Shown here: one piece after another, positions 26,541 to 35,647 of the stretch
Numbering within the stretch: position 1 is the stretch's first letter
How the letters are laid out: each line of letters opens with the position of its first letter
NCBI GenBank assembly: GCA_020438845.1
Contig: JAGQTV010000011.1
Coordinates: 1-64,000 of the forward strand
Origin: Mycobacterium sp.
GTDB lineage: Bacteria > Actinomycetota > Actinomycetes > Mycobacteriales > Mycobacteriaceae
DNA length: 64,000 bases
Reading direction: 5' to 3'
Notes under the pieces: model-generated
What the model was told of the DNA's origin: nothing
The model's input: only the letters and a program-made list of their open reading frames with translations
The model's database searches: none
Made by a program: the position numbers and the translations under genes

Positions 26541-28334
26541 TCAGTCTGAGGGCGGCAACTCCAGCGGACCCTCCGACTCGGGAAGCGAGTGCGGCCCGAC
26601 CGCGGGGTTGAGCTCCTGACCATGCCGGCCCGACCGGCCGTGCAGCGCGCTGTCCGTGGACGAGGCGGCGCCCAGCGAGGTGGCCGTGGTCCGCGGACCG
26701 GCCGGCGCGGGTCGGTAGGACGAGGAATGCACCCAACGCGGACCGCTGTCCGGCGACGGTGCGTCGGCGACGATTGTCCGGTCCCCGGTGCCGTCCTCTG
26801 CAACTCCGTGCGCACTGTCCAGCGTCACCTTGTGAACGCGCCTGAACGAGAAGGTGATTTCCTCGACTTCCTCGAATGCCTGCCGGGCCGTGCGCAGCGG
26901 CTGCTTCGTGGTGTCGATCGCCCTGGCCACGATCTGGGGTACCAGCGGACTGATCCAGCGGGCGGCGGCCCTGATGTTGGCCAACGGGTCGACATCCGGC
27001 AGGACCGGAATCAGCGGGCTCCGTGCGGGACGCTCGCCGCTCGGCTCGAGGTCTGCCTTGGATCGGGCACTGTTCTCAGCCGGCAGGGCTGCCTTGCGCT
27101 CCGAGCTCGCCCGGCTTACCGCCTCCGCTTCGGCTGCGATCGGCAGGTAAACGTCGTCCGGCCCTGTGTGGTTGCTGCCCGGGGCCTCGATGCTGCCGGA
27201 CCATGTCCCGACCGCGGCGGCCACCCGGCGGCGGTGGTGCTCGCGATTGATTTCGTGTTGGGCCTCGACCGCAAGCCGGATATTGGCGAGTTGCTGTTCC
27301 GCCCAAAGGTTTTCGGTCGCGGTACGAATCTCGGCCTGTTTGACCGCAATCGCTGTCTGGGCTTCGAGGTCTGCGGTCTCCCGCTTGATGCGGGCTGCCA
27401 GTACCCGATCATGACTGGTCTCGCCCCGCCAGGCTCGCATGATCAGGGGCAGAAGTGTAAGCACCACGAAGAAGGCCGCTGATACGAATCGCAGCAACAG
27501 GACTCCGGCGCTGGCCATGGTCAGACCGTTCATGGCTACCCACCGTGCACCCAGCCCGCGGTCGGGGTCGGCGGCCGCCGCCGTGCGTGCCTCCGCCAAT
27601 GCCTGCTCAGCAGTGCCGATTTCGCCATCAAGGTTTGCTGCGCCATCGGAGCGTGCAGCGACGGCGGTGTCGAGCTCTTGTTGCGCGTCGGCCAACATCC
27701 CGTTGGCGGTGCGGGTTTCGGGCCCGGTACCCGGCACCCCGGTGATGTGGGTTTGGGGGCAGTCCGGTGACGGGTTGTATTCACAGCGGGCCACTACCAA
27801 CGCCTCGTCGCGATGGGTGCGGGCCTGCTCGACCACGGTGTCGAGCGCGGCACGCGATGCCCGAGCCTGATCGAGGTCGGCGGAGGCCTGTACAACGGCG
27901 GGCACGGACTGGGCTGCCAGGGCGGCCTGTTCATCGATGCGGCGTTGGATCGAACCAGAGAAAAGCACCAGCGAGGCAAGTTCGCCGGCGATCGCGCCGA
28001 TCGCGAGGGCACCGACCGCACGGCCCACCAGTGCCGGCCTGCTGGGCCTCGCCCCGCTGGCGACAGCGCGGCTCACCACGCCGACCAGAAGACCGAAAAG
28101 CAGACCTATCGCGATGGCCGCGCCGATCGGCATCTGAGGGGAACCGGCAAGGGCCCCGGACGCCGCGAGCCACGCCAAGGAAGCATTGACCAGCACAACA
28201 ATCCCGGCCAGTGCATCGGCCGAGCGCTCACTAGGCTCAGGGACGGTACGGCCGTCGCCACCACCGAGCCAATTCAGCGCCTCTGCGACACCGGATTTCG
28301 GCGGTGCTTGTTCGCCGTCTCTATGGGAAGCCAT
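26541..28334 (-). CDS. DUF4407 membrane protein with coiled coil
   Basis: A 597-residue protein. Hydrophobic helices lie near residues 42-62, 70-90, 105-125 and 255-285. A long charged segment between them (about residues 125-245) looks like a coiled coil outside the bilayer, and another alpha-helical charged stretch follows (about 290-380). The last 200 residues are low-complexity and rich in S, R and P. The pattern matches DUF4407 proteins, whose role is unknown. Two cysteines flank a short insert (RCEYNPSPDCPQ). The ATG at 28334 is preceded by GGAGA; a TTG directly before it is a less likely start. No functional partner is visible. Confidence 0.8.
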   Translation of the reverse strand: MASHRDGEQAPPKSGVAEALNWLGGGDGRTVPEPSERSADALAGIVVLVNASLAWLAASGALAGSPQMPIGAAIAIGLLFGLLVGVVSRAVASGARPSRPALVGRAVGALAIGAIAGELASLVLFSGSIQRRIDEQAALAAQSVPAVVQASADLDQARASRAALDTVVEQARTHRDEALVVARCEYNPSPDCPQTHITGVPGTGPETRTANGMLADAQQELDTAVAARSDGAANLDGEIGTAEQALAEARTAAAADPDRGLGARWVAMNGLTMASAGVLLLRFVSAAFFVVLTLLPLIMRAWRGETSHDRVLAARIKRETADLEAQTAIAVKQAEIRTATENLWAEQQLANIRLAVEAQHEINREHHRRRVAAAVGTWSGSIEAPGSNHTGPDDVYLPIAAEAEAVSRASSERKAALPAENSARSKADLEPSGERPARSPLIPVLPDVDPLANIRAAARWISPLVPQIVARAIDTTKQPLRTARQAFEEVEEITFSFRRVHKVTLDSAHGVAEDGTGDRTIVADAPSPDSGPRWVHSSSYRPAPAGPRTTATSLGAASSTDSALHGRSGRHGQELNPAVGPHSLPESEGPLELPPSD

Positions 28335-28512
28335 CAATTCTCCAAACCTGTGGAGATTCCAGACTGCCAGGGCAACAAGGGATTAACCCAATCGAACAGC
28401 CGCGGCGGTGATCGGCCTCACAGCCCGCGTTATTCAGCGACGTACGTCACGCCCCAAACAACAGGCGAGGTCAGCACCGGTAACTCAGATCAATCGGCCC
28501 CGGTAGCTGGAA

Positions 28513-29349
28513 TCAATCAGATTGTGTGACAAAGTCGATCAGCTCTTCGACCCGGCCGATCAACTCCGGCTCCAGGTCAGTCCAGTTGCGAACCGTGCCC
28601 CGGATGCGCTGCCAGGCTTTGGCGATATCGGCCTGGGAGCGGTGCGGCCAGCCCAGGGCCGCGCAGATTCCGTGTTTCCACTCCACATTGCGGGGCACTG
28701 TCGGCCAATCTGACAGTCCCACGCGTGCGGGCTTGACCGCCTGCCAGATGTCGACGTACGGATGGCCGACGACGAGCGTGTGGTCGCCGCCCTGGCCCTT
28801 GCGTACCCGCTCGGCGATCCGGGCCTCCTTCGAGCCGGGCACCAGGTGATCCACCAGCACACCCAGTCGTCGGCCCGGGCCCGGGCGGAAGGATCTGACG
28901 ATGTCGACCAAGTCGTCGACGCCGCCCAGGTACTCGACGACCACGCCTTCGACACGAAGGTCGTCCCCCCACACTTGTTCGACCAGTTCTGCGTCGTGCC
29001 GGCCTTCGACGTAGATTCGGCCGGCGAGGGCCACTCGGGCCCGAGTGTCGGTCACCTTCACCGAGCCCGAGGCGGTGCGTCCGGTCGTGGGTCTGGAACG
29101 CCGGGGGGCGGTCAGGATCACCGGTCTGCCCTCAACCAGGAATCCCGGACCCAACGGAAAGACCCGGACACGGCGGTGACGGTCTTCGAGTTCGACGCGG
29201 TCGCCCTCTACCCGGACCACGGCGCCGACGTAGCCAGAAGAAGGGTCCTCGACCACCAGACCGATCTCCGCGGACTGCTCAACCGAGCGGACCTTGCCGC
29301 GCTCGTGCGGATTATTGGCGAGAACGTCTGCTCCGTATCGGTCGGCCAC
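28513..29349 (-). CDS. DUF3097 protein
   Basis: A 278-residue soluble protein of the actinobacterial DUF3097 family: it begins ADRYGADVL, has GLVVEDPSSGYVGAVV near residue 35 and a later IYVEGRHDAELVEQVWGDDLR segment. The last looks like a Toprim-type fold (an E in a beta strand plus DxD-like VDHLVPGSKEARIAERV), so a nucleic-acid-linked role is conceivable but unproven. The GTG at 29349 is chosen because the family begins there; an ATG at 29463 would add 38 residues and leave ten bases to the divergent DUF2330 start. I saw nothing specific in the 178 bases between it and the DUF4407 gene. Confidence 0.78.
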   Translation of the reverse strand: MADRYGADVLANNPHERGKVRSVEQSAEIGLVVEDPSSGYVGAVVRVEGDRVELEDRHRRVRVFPLGPGFLVEGRPVILTAPRRSRPTTGRTASGSVKVTDTRARVALAGRIYVEGRHDAELVEQVWGDDLRVEGVVVEYLGGVDDLVDIVRSFRPGPGRRLGVLVDHLVPGSKEARIAERVRKGQGGDHTLVVGHPYVDIWQAVKPARVGLSDWPTVPRNVEWKHGICAALGWPHRSQADIAKAWQRIRGTVRNWTDLEPELIGRVEELIDFVTQSD

Positions 29350-29472
29350 TCGGTGAATCGTAGGGATGGGCAGTCCCGATTCGGCGCATTCGCGCGGCGT
29401 TTCAGCAACCGGCGCTACCTTCGGTCCACCGGAGTTGTCGCGGCCAGACCGGATGCGCGGCATGATGGCGAA

Positions 29473-30531
29473 ATGCTCCAGCATCGATCTCATCGGCGGG
29501 GTCGTGCTCGTCGGCGGGTCTCGGCGGCAGCGGTACTGACAGCCGGACTGGTCGCCGTCGGCGCGGCTCCCCCGGCCGACGCATGTGCCTGCGGCGGCAT
29601 TGTCAGCCCCGACCGCGATGCGCGGGTTACCGGCGAGCAGGCTCTGCTCGCCATGATCGGGGGGCGGGAAGTGATCGTGATGCGTCTGGACGTGAAGTCG
29701 GTGGCCAACAACGCAGCATTGATCATTCCCACCCCGGCACCGGCCACTGCAACCCAGGCTGGTCCGGCGGTGTTTCCCGAACTTCAGCGGCTGACAGCCC
29801 CGCGGATGGAGCCCGGACGGAACACGCGCACCGACTCCGACACCGCAGCCGGCGGGCCGGGCGGCTCCCCCACCGTGCTCGCGCAGGTCCAGCTCGGTCC
29901 GTTGGAGGCCACCACGCTGACCGGTGGCGATCTGTCCGGTGTTCGGCACTGGTTGGATTCACACAGCTACCCGATGCCCACGGAGGTGACTGCTCAACTC
30001 GAGCCGTACCTGCGGCAAGGGTGGTCCCTCGTCGCGATGCGATTGACGGGTACCAAACCGCTCAGCGGTCAACTCGACCCGGTACGTCTGGACTTCGTTT
30101 CCGACCAGATGGTGTATCCGATGCGGATGTCGGCCGCGGCCAAGGGCACTCAGCACGTCGTGACCTACACGCTGAGCCCGCACCGCATGCACCGCACCGA
30201 CGCCGACGCCGACCGGCAGAACGTCACCGTGGATTACGCGGGTTCAGTCGCCGGCCGCACGACCGACGCGACCCTCACCGAGCTCAGCGCCGCCAACCCC
30301 TACCTGACTCGGATCACCACCACCATCACCGACCCTGCCGCGATCACGGCCGACTTCACCTTCGGCCCGGCGCCGACCGACGATACCTACCAGCAGGTGA
30401 TCCGTTCGGGCGGGCAGTCGGATGCCAGGAATCCTGTTCTGGTGATCGCGACGGTAGTGGCGGCCCTCGCTGCGGGTCTGGTTGGGATGCTCCTGGTCCG
30501 TCTGGTCCGTTACCGCCAATCGCTGCGCTAA
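29473..30531 (+). CDS. DUF2330 secreted or membrane-anchored protein
   Basis: A 352-residue exported protein. An arginine-rich N-terminus and a hydrophobic stretch (about residues 18-36) end in ADACACGG, a typical DUF2330 junction in which a conserved CxCGG follows the signal peptide. The mature domain runs to about residue 315. A C-terminal membrane helix (VLVIATVVAALAAGLVGMLLVRLV) is followed by a basic tail, so the protein is anchored with its domain outside. Function is unknown. The ATG at 29473 fixes the signal peptide; the frame stays open back to 28762, but that stretch is antisense to the DUF3097 gene. The MFS gene starts 31 bases after its stop. Confidence 0.82.
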   Translation: MLQHRSHRRGRARRRVSAAAVLTAGLVAVGAAPPADACACGGIVSPDRDARVTGEQALLAMIGGREVIVMRLDVKSVANNAALIIPTPAPATATQAGPAVFPELQRLTAPRMEPGRNTRTDSDTAAGGPGGSPTVLAQVQLGPLEATTLTGGDLSGVRHWLDSHSYPMPTEVTAQLEPYLRQGWSLVAMRLTGTKPLSGQLDPVRLDFVSDQMVYPMRMSAAAKGTQHVVTYTLSPHRMHRTDADADRQNVTVDYAGSVAGRTTDATLTELSAANPYLTRITTTITDPAAITADFTFGPAPTDDTYQQVIRSGGQSDARNPVLVIATVVAALAAGLVGMLLVRLVRYRQSLR

Positions 30532-30562
30532 CCTCAGCCACAAAGGCACTCAAGGAGCGAGC

Positions 30563-31858
30563 GTGACCGGTCAGGGTACGAGAACGATGCGGCTCAGCGA
30601 GCCCAAAGGTCTCCTCATCGGCGGGATCGCTGCGGGCCTTGCCGGGGTGATGGTGGATCTGCTCAGCCCGATCTACGCGTCCTCTCTCCACGAAGGTTTC
30701 GGCCTGAGCAATACCGCGGCCGGGTTCTTGGTAACTGCAGCCCTGGGAGCCATGGGAGTCGTGGAACTCGGACTGGCCCACTCGATCGGTCAGCGAAACC
30801 TCAGGCGCACGGCGACCTATGGCGTGGTCATCGCTTCGCTGGCGCTCATCTACATCAGTCAGGTGAGCGACAACGGCTTCTGGTCGCTGCTGGTCGGCAT
30901 GGTTGCGCTGGGGGCGGGTTGCGGCCTGACCTTCGTCGCCGGCAACGCGGCGCTGTCTTACGCCCGCAACAGCGAGCGCGCGTTCAGCCTGCTGACCTTC
31001 TGGTACATGATCTTTGTGTTCGTGATGATGAGCACGAATCCCTATCTGCGCCGGCTTTACCCCATCGTATTGCCCTACGCGGCGATGGTCGCCGTTCAGT
31101 TGATCTGCCTGGCGCTCATCTGGTGGAAACTGCCCGACACCAGGATCATCGCTGCGGAGCGGGCCGCCGCCGAGCACGCCGCCGAAGAAGCTGACCCGGA
31201 CCTCGCGGCGGAACTTCGCCGTGACGCACCGGCGCTGAAGATGTTCAGCCTGCTTCCCATCCTGCTGAGCCTGGCCGTCACCTTCTCCCAGCTCGCGACG
31301 GCCGGGCTGTGGACTTTTGCCCAGGAACTCGGCACCGCTGCGGGGTTGTCCGCTGAACTGACCGCAAGCTTCCTCGGCTTCTCTCAGCTGATCGGACTGT
31401 TGGGGACCATGGCGCCATGGTTGTTGGGGCGTTGGGTCAGCCGAGCAGTGCTGGGGGCGGCCGGATTGTTCCTTTCCGCCTGCGGGGTTCTGGTGGTGCC
31501 GATGGTCCATACGCCGACGGCGTACATCGCGGGCAACCTGGTGATCAATCTCGGTTACTGGGTGACGCTGCCGTTGGCGCTCTCCATCGCGGCCGACCTC
31601 GATCGCAACTCCGGCCGGCTTGTTGCCTTCATGCTGGGCATGTCCGCGATCGGTCTGGCCCTCGGGCCGAGTCTGGCCGGCCCCCTGCTGGGTGGCGAAG
31701 ACACGACGCTGGGGGGCTGGGTCTTCGGCATCATCGGGTTCATCTCCGTTCCCCTCATCGTGCTGCCTGCCCTGGCGGCCGAACGAGCCGTCCGGGCCAG
31801 GCGTGATGAACAGGCCCGCGAGTTGGAGATGGGCGTCCCGCCGCAGGCGATCACGTGA
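30563..31858 (+). CDS. Major facilitator superfamily transporter
   Basis: A 431-residue membrane protein with about twelve hydrophobic helices and a charged, alanine-rich central loop (about residues 195-235, EHAAEEADPDLAAELR) typical of the MFS domain break. The GTG start has AAGGAG at good distance. No substrate-specific motif is recognised, so the substrate is open. It follows the DUF2330 gene and is probably co-transcribed with it. The last codons (PPQAIT, then TGA) are the first copy of a 23-24-bp tandem repeat that continues past the stop. Confidence 0.85.
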   Translation: MTGQGTRTMRLSEPKGLLIGGIAAGLAGVMVDLLSPIYASSLHEGFGLSNTAAGFLVTAALGAMGVVELGLAHSIGQRNLRRTATYGVVIASLALIYISQVSDNGFWSLLVGMVALGAGCGLTFVAGNAALSYARNSERAFSLLTFWYMIFVFVMMSTNPYLRRLYPIVLPYAAMVAVQLICLALIWWKLPDTRIIAAERAAAEHAAEEADPDLAAELRRDAPALKMFSLLPILLSLAVTFSQLATAGLWTFAQELGTAAGLSAELTASFLGFSQLIGLLGTMAPWLLGRWVSRAVLGAAGLFLSACGVLVVPMVHTPTAYIAGNLVINLGYWVTLPLALSIAADLDRNSGRLVAFMLGMSAIGLALGPSLAGPLLGGEDTTLGGWVFGIIGFISVPLIVLPALAAERAVRARRDEQARELEMGVPPQAIT

Positions 31859-31908
31859 CCCCGCCGCAGGCGATCTCTGGGACCCTGCCGCAGGCGATCT
31901 CTGGGACC
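31838..31908. repeat. Tandem repeat, three 23-24-bp copies, across the MFS stop codon
   Basis: Units with the core CCGCAGGCGATC occur at 31838-31860 (coding end and stop), 31861-31884 and 31885-31908. A degenerate fourth core follows near 31925, inside the end of the convergent monooxygenase gene. Confidence 0.8.
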
Positions 31909-31927
31909 CCGCCGCCGACGATGAACC

Positions 31928-33436
31928 TCAGGCCATCACATAGTCGGACAGCGGGAACCGCCCCTGCTCCTTGAGTGCGCTGCGGACCGACGTCGGCCGG
32001 AACAGCGGCGCCTCTCCTGACTCGTTGAACCAGTACGACCGCGAGGTTGCGCAATTGCCCAGCGTGAATACCGAATCGCTCAGCAGATCCGTCATCCGAT
32101 CAACGAATCGGTCGTTGGCCTCCTCGGTGACCTCGAATGTCGTCGCCCCCCGGCGCTGCAACTCGGTCAACAGGCGCTTCACGTGGCGCATCTGGTACTC
32201 GACGGTATCGAACCATGACATACCGACCCATGCGTACGGGCTGGACATGTTCACAAAATTCGGGAACGAGGGAATGGTGACGCCTTCATAGGCCTTGAAT
32301 CCCGCCTCCCGCCACCACTTTCCGAGGTTGCGGCCGTCGCGCCCGATCACCTCGATCGCGGGCATGTTGGTGTCCCACACATCGAAGCCCGTGGCCAGCA
32401 CCAGGGTGTCGACGACCCGCTTGCCCCCGTCTCGAGTGACGATGCCGTCGGCCTCGATCCGTTCGATTCCGGCGCACTCGAGATGCACGTTCGGCCGGTT
32501 GAAGCTGCGGTAGTAGGAGTTCGACAAGGTGGGACGTTTGCAGCCGTACTGGTAGTCCGGCCGCATTCGGCGCCGAATCTCCTTGTCCCGGATCGAGACG
32601 AACCGGTGCAGCGCGGCGGCATGGGACACCAGCGTGTTCACCGGCTTGAAGTACCGGTACTTCCACATCGCGATCAGCACCATCAGATCGGTGAAGTTGT
32701 CGGTGGACTTCCGAAGCAGGCGCTGGGTGATTGGAAGCCTGGCGAAGGCCCGCTGGATCGCGGGAGCGAATCCGAAATCCATCTTCGGCAGGACCCAGAT
32801 CGGGGTCCGCTGGTAGACGGTCAGGTCGGCGGCCTGTTTGGCCAGTTCCGGAATCAATTGCACCCCGGTCGAACCGGTCCCGATGACCGCCGCCCGCCGT
32901 CCCGTCATCGAGAAGCTGTCGTCCCAGTTCGCGGCATGGAGCACCCGTCCCCCGAAGGTGTCGATGCCGGGGATGTCGGGCGTCTTGGGCTGGCACAGGT
33001 AGCCGGTCGCGACGATGAGGAACCGGGTGGTCAGAGACCCTCCCCCGGCCAGTGAGACGACCCAGGATCTGGTGTCCTCATCCCACCGGGCCCCGCCGAC
33101 AGTGGTGTTGAAGCGCATGTAACGACGCACGTCGTACTTGTCGGCCACGAATTCGGCGTAGCTCTTCATTTCGGCACCGGGTGCGTACAGGCGCGACCAG
33201 TACGGGTTCGGCTCGAACCAATACGAATAGGTGGTCGACGGAACATCGACGGCCAGGCCTGGGTAATGGTTGACGTGCCAGGTCCCGCCGAGATCGTCCT
33301 CCCGGTCGAGGATCGCGATCTTGTCATAGCCCAGCCGGTTGAGCTGGATGGCGGCGCCGATCCCACCGAAGCCCGCTCCGACGATGACTGCGTCGAATTC
33401 GGGGTCGAACTCGGGGTCGAACTCGGGCGTGCTCAC
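31928..33436 (-). CDS. Flavin-dependent monooxygenase, Baeyer-Villiger type
   Basis: A 502-residue flavoprotein. The N-terminal FAD fingerprint is GAGFGGIGAA, the second NADPH fingerprint is GTGSTGVQLIP, and between them lies FGGRVLHAANWDD, which fits FxGxxxHxxxW of Baeyer-Villiger monooxygenases. Such enzymes insert oxygen next to a ketone, or oxidise heteroatoms, using NADPH and oxygen. The substrate is unknown. The GTG start overlaps the stop of the preceding secreted-protein gene (GTGA), so the two are coupled. The N-terminus contains a three-fold PEFD repeat made by a 12-bp tandem repeat, which seems to be an insertion before the FAD strand. Confidence 0.88.
   Translation of the reverse strand: MSTPEFDPEFDPEFDAVIVGAGFGGIGAAIQLNRLGYDKIAILDREDDLGGTWHVNHYPGLAVDVPSTTYSYWFEPNPYWSRLYAPGAEMKSYAEFVADKYDVRRYMRFNTTVGGARWDEDTRSWVVSLAGGGSLTTRFLIVATGYLCQPKTPDIPGIDTFGGRVLHAANWDDSFSMTGRRAAVIGTGSTGVQLIPELAKQAADLTVYQRTPIWVLPKMDFGFAPAIQRAFARLPITQRLLRKSTDNFTDLMVLIAMWKYRYFKPVNTLVSHAAALHRFVSIRDKEIRRRMRPDYQYGCKRPTLSNSYYRSFNRPNVHLECAGIERIEADGIVTRDGGKRVVDTLVLATGFDVWDTNMPAIEVIGRDGRNLGKWWREAGFKAYEGVTIPSFPNFVNMSSPYAWVGMSWFDTVEYQMRHVKRLLTELQRRGATTFEVTEEANDRFVDRMTDLLSDSVFTLGNCATSRSYWFNESGEAPLFRPTSVRSALKEQGRFPLSDYVMA
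33392..33427. repeat. Three 12-bp copies in the monooxygenase N-terminus
   Basis: The unit GTCGAACTCGGG (+ strand) is repeated at 33392-33403, 33404-33415 and 33416-33427 with one variant base. It encodes a PEFD triplet repeat in the flavin monooxygenase. Confidence 0.85.
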
Positions 33437-34749
33437 TTGGCGATGCGGCTCGGGCGGCTCTTCGACAGACCCGCCCGCGAGGCCTGCGATGACGACCCCG
33501 CTGCCGCGGGGGCGCCGGTCTGGTCAGCGGAATCCTGCCCCGTGACGGCAGCGGCCGCCGGCCGTGCCTTGGTCCTGTTCGCACGGGCGGATACCCGAGT
33601 CTGGACAGACCCGCTCTGGGCAGCCGAGTTTTGGGCAGCCGGGTTCTGGGCAGCCGAGTTCTGGGCAGCCGAGCCCCCGGTCGCCTCATCCCGTTGCCCG
33701 GCACTTGTCGGAAGTGCGCTCACAGCTGCGGTGCTCGCAGCAGCTGAATCCGGGGAATAGCCGAAGTCGTAGTCAACCGGATCGGGCCCATGGGACACCG
33801 GGTAGTGCTCGAGTGGGTTGTACGGGGAGGTCGGAACATAGGTGAAGGCGTCCGGAACCCATCCGCCGGGCTCCCAGCCGACCGGCATGAACGGATCGTA
33901 GGAGTTGCAACTCGGGCACAGCAGCTTGTAGAAGGGCCGGGTGACGTAGGCCGAGACCGAATAGTCCGGATTCCACAGGACGCTCTGCGGCACGAAGGGG
34001 TACAGGCTGTCCCACAGTGACTTGGCGAACGCGGCATAGGTGTCCACGATCTCTTTACCGGTCGGGATCGTGACCGTGCCCGGAGTCCCGGTCAGGTAAT
34101 CGATGGTTGATCTCACGCTCTCCAGCGGATCGATCTTGACCGTTTGCGCGTACCACGGCACCGGGTCACCGGTCTGTCCCAGGTCGAAGTTCCACTGCCC
34201 TTCCTGCACGCTGACCGGGTTGTTCGTCGGCGTGACCGGTTCGGCGAAGGTGTAGCCGCCACCGGTGATGAACGCAACGAGTGGCACTCTGAACATCACG
34301 TTGGTCAGGGACGACAGATCCGGACACGGCGGAAACCCGGTGCAGCCGGCGTTCATGGGGAGGTTTGCCTCCACCACTGCGTTCACTTGATCCCCGATCG
34401 GCGTTGAGAACGCCGGGAAGGGGATCAGCATGTCGATCAGACCCTTGATCATCTCCGGGTTGCCCGGATCCCACCCGAGCACATTGACCGGCGAGTAGAC
34501 ATACCAGCTCCGGCTGATGACCATCGCGGCCGTCAACCGTTTCACGCCCTCGAGTTCAGCCGACGGGATGTTGAGTACGGCATTGAGGACGTTCTGCGGC
34601 ACATTCGCGATCGAGCTGGCGGTGAGGTTCACCGGTGGGTTTGCTGCGCGGACAGCCGGCTGCGGATTCGCGATCGGAGCTGCGGCGATGACGCCGATAC
34701 TAGCCAGCGCCAGACCGGCTGAGAGATAAGGACGTACGGCGACGGACAT
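33433..34749 (-). CDS. Mycobacterial secreted protein of unknown function with Ala/Gln/Asn repeat tail
   Basis: A 438-residue protein. A signal peptide (YLSAGLALASIGVIAAAPI) starts from the ATG at 34749, which has GAAGGGA upstream. The next 330 residues are a proline- and aromatic-rich domain with four cysteines in two groups (GCTGFPPCPD and CPSCNS). The last 110 residues are low-complexity, with an AAQNS repeat followed by a basic, alanine-rich end. The N-terminus resembles a family of exported proteins found in many non-tuberculous mycobacteria, with no assigned role. It overlaps the monooxygenase start by four bases (GTGA), an unusual pairing of an exported protein with a cytosolic oxygenase. 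Confidence 0.75.
   Translation of the reverse strand: MSVAVRPYLSAGLALASIGVIAAAPIANPQPAVRAANPPVNLTASSIANVPQNVLNAVLNIPSAELEGVKRLTAAMVISRSWYVYSPVNVLGWDPGNPEMIKGLIDMLIPFPAFSTPIGDQVNAVVEANLPMNAGCTGFPPCPDLSSLTNVMFRVPLVAFITGGGYTFAEPVTPTNNPVSVQEGQWNFDLGQTGDPVPWYAQTVKIDPLESVRSTIDYLTGTPGTVTIPTGKEIVDTYAAFAKSLWDSLYPFVPQSVLWNPDYSVSAYVTRPFYKLLCPSCNSYDPFMPVGWEPGGWVPDAFTYVPTSPYNPLEHYPVSHGPDPVDYDFGYSPDSAAASTAAVSALPTSAGQRDEATGGSAAQNSAAQNPAAQNSAAQSGSVQTRVSARANRTKARPAAAAVTGQDSADQTGAPAAAGSSSQASRAGLSKSRPSRIAK
33601..33675. repeat. 15-bp tandem repeat, four copies plus a degenerate one, in the secreted-protein gene
   Basis: The unit CTGGGCAGCCGAGTT recurs at 33616, 33631, 33646 and 33661, with a degenerate copy at 33601. 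It encodes the AAQNS repeats in frame. Confidence 0.9.
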
Positions 34750-34844
34750 GGAGTTCCCTTCGATGTTCCGGCCGGAGCAGTGACGACGAAAGTATCCAAG
34801 ATCTGTTCGCGTGTCCACTTTGCTGGCGGGCGTGGCAATGCTGG

Positions 34845-35627
34845 TCAGAGGCTGCGACCACCTAGCCAGCTGTCGATGCGTTCGGCGACGGCCCGCCAGC
34901 CCTGTTCGAGCATCATGTTATGCCCCATGTCGGGGAAGAACTCTGCTCGGGCGCGGTAGGCATGTGCCGTGGCACATACCTCGGAGCGGGTGACGGCCCC
35001 GTCGTCGCCTGCACCGAGGACCAGTAATTCGGTACTGACCCGGTCCGGTCGCGGCGGTTTCAGCATGCCGTCGACTCCGACGCGGGGGCTCTCCTCCTGC
35101 AGTCGATTGGCGCAGGCCAGGACTATCTCTTCCGGAGTCTGCGGTGAAAAGAACCGTTCACGGGCGAGTTCCGGGGTGCTGACATACGGCAGCGATCGGC
35201 CTGTGACGGTCAGTTTCGTGAAATGCCACGGGTGGCGCTTGATCCATCGGAGGCCAGAGCGCAAAAACCCCTGAGGTGGCATGGAGGCCATCAGCACGGC
35301 CGCCGGAGCGCTGCGCTGTTCCAGATATTTCTGGACGACGACACCGCCCATGGAGTGCCCGATCACAATCGGCGGGCCGGGCAGTCCGTCGGCGACGGTG
35401 AGCACGTCCTCGACGTACTCGTTGAACGAGCAGTCTTTCAACGCCATGGGCGTCCTGCTGGCTCCGTGCCCCCGCAGGCTCAACGCCAGCGCACGGTACC
35501 CCCGGTCGGCGAAGTAACTCAGGAAGTGCTCGTCCCAGCACCAGGCCGCGTGCCAGGCTCCGTGAACGAAAAGCAGAGGAGCCGGATGTTTGCCGCTGAC
35601 CTGTCCCCGGTCGATTACCTCAATCAT
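34845..35627 (-). CDS. Alpha/beta hydrolase
   Basis: A 260-residue hydrolase with the oxyanion segment [10 protein letters not shown], the nucleophile elbow GHSMGG (about residue 97), an acidic residue after strand 6 (GAGDDGAV) and the late histidine in DMGHNMML. No signal peptide is visible. The substrate is unknown; family members include esterases and lipases. It is divergent from the ketoreductase gene with only 20 bases between the starts, so the two are likely co-regulated, and it could be part of the lipid locus (inference). Confidence 0.85.
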   Translation of the reverse strand: MIEVIDRGQVSGKHPAPLLFVHGAWHAAWCWDEHFLSYFADRGYRALALSLRGHGASRTPMALKDCSFNEYVEDVLTVADGLPGPPIVIGHSMGGVVVQKYLEQRSAPAAVLMASMPPQGFLRSGLRWIKRHPWHFTKLTVTGRSLPYVSTPELARERFFSPQTPEEIVLACANRLQEESPRVGVDGMLKPPRPDRVSTELLVLGAGDDGAVTRSEVCATAHAYRARAEFFPDMGHNMMLEQGWRAVAERIDSWLGGRSL

Positions 35628-35647
35628 TCGGTAGTACCGTCCCTACC

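Noticed and set aside
28762..29472. N-terminal extension of the DUF2330 protein by 237 residues
   Set aside because: Antisense to the DUF3097 gene; the signal peptide begins at 29473.
33601..33675. A CRISPR-like array
   Set aside because: The units are contiguous with no spacers, are in frame and encode AAQNS; this is a coding minisatellite.
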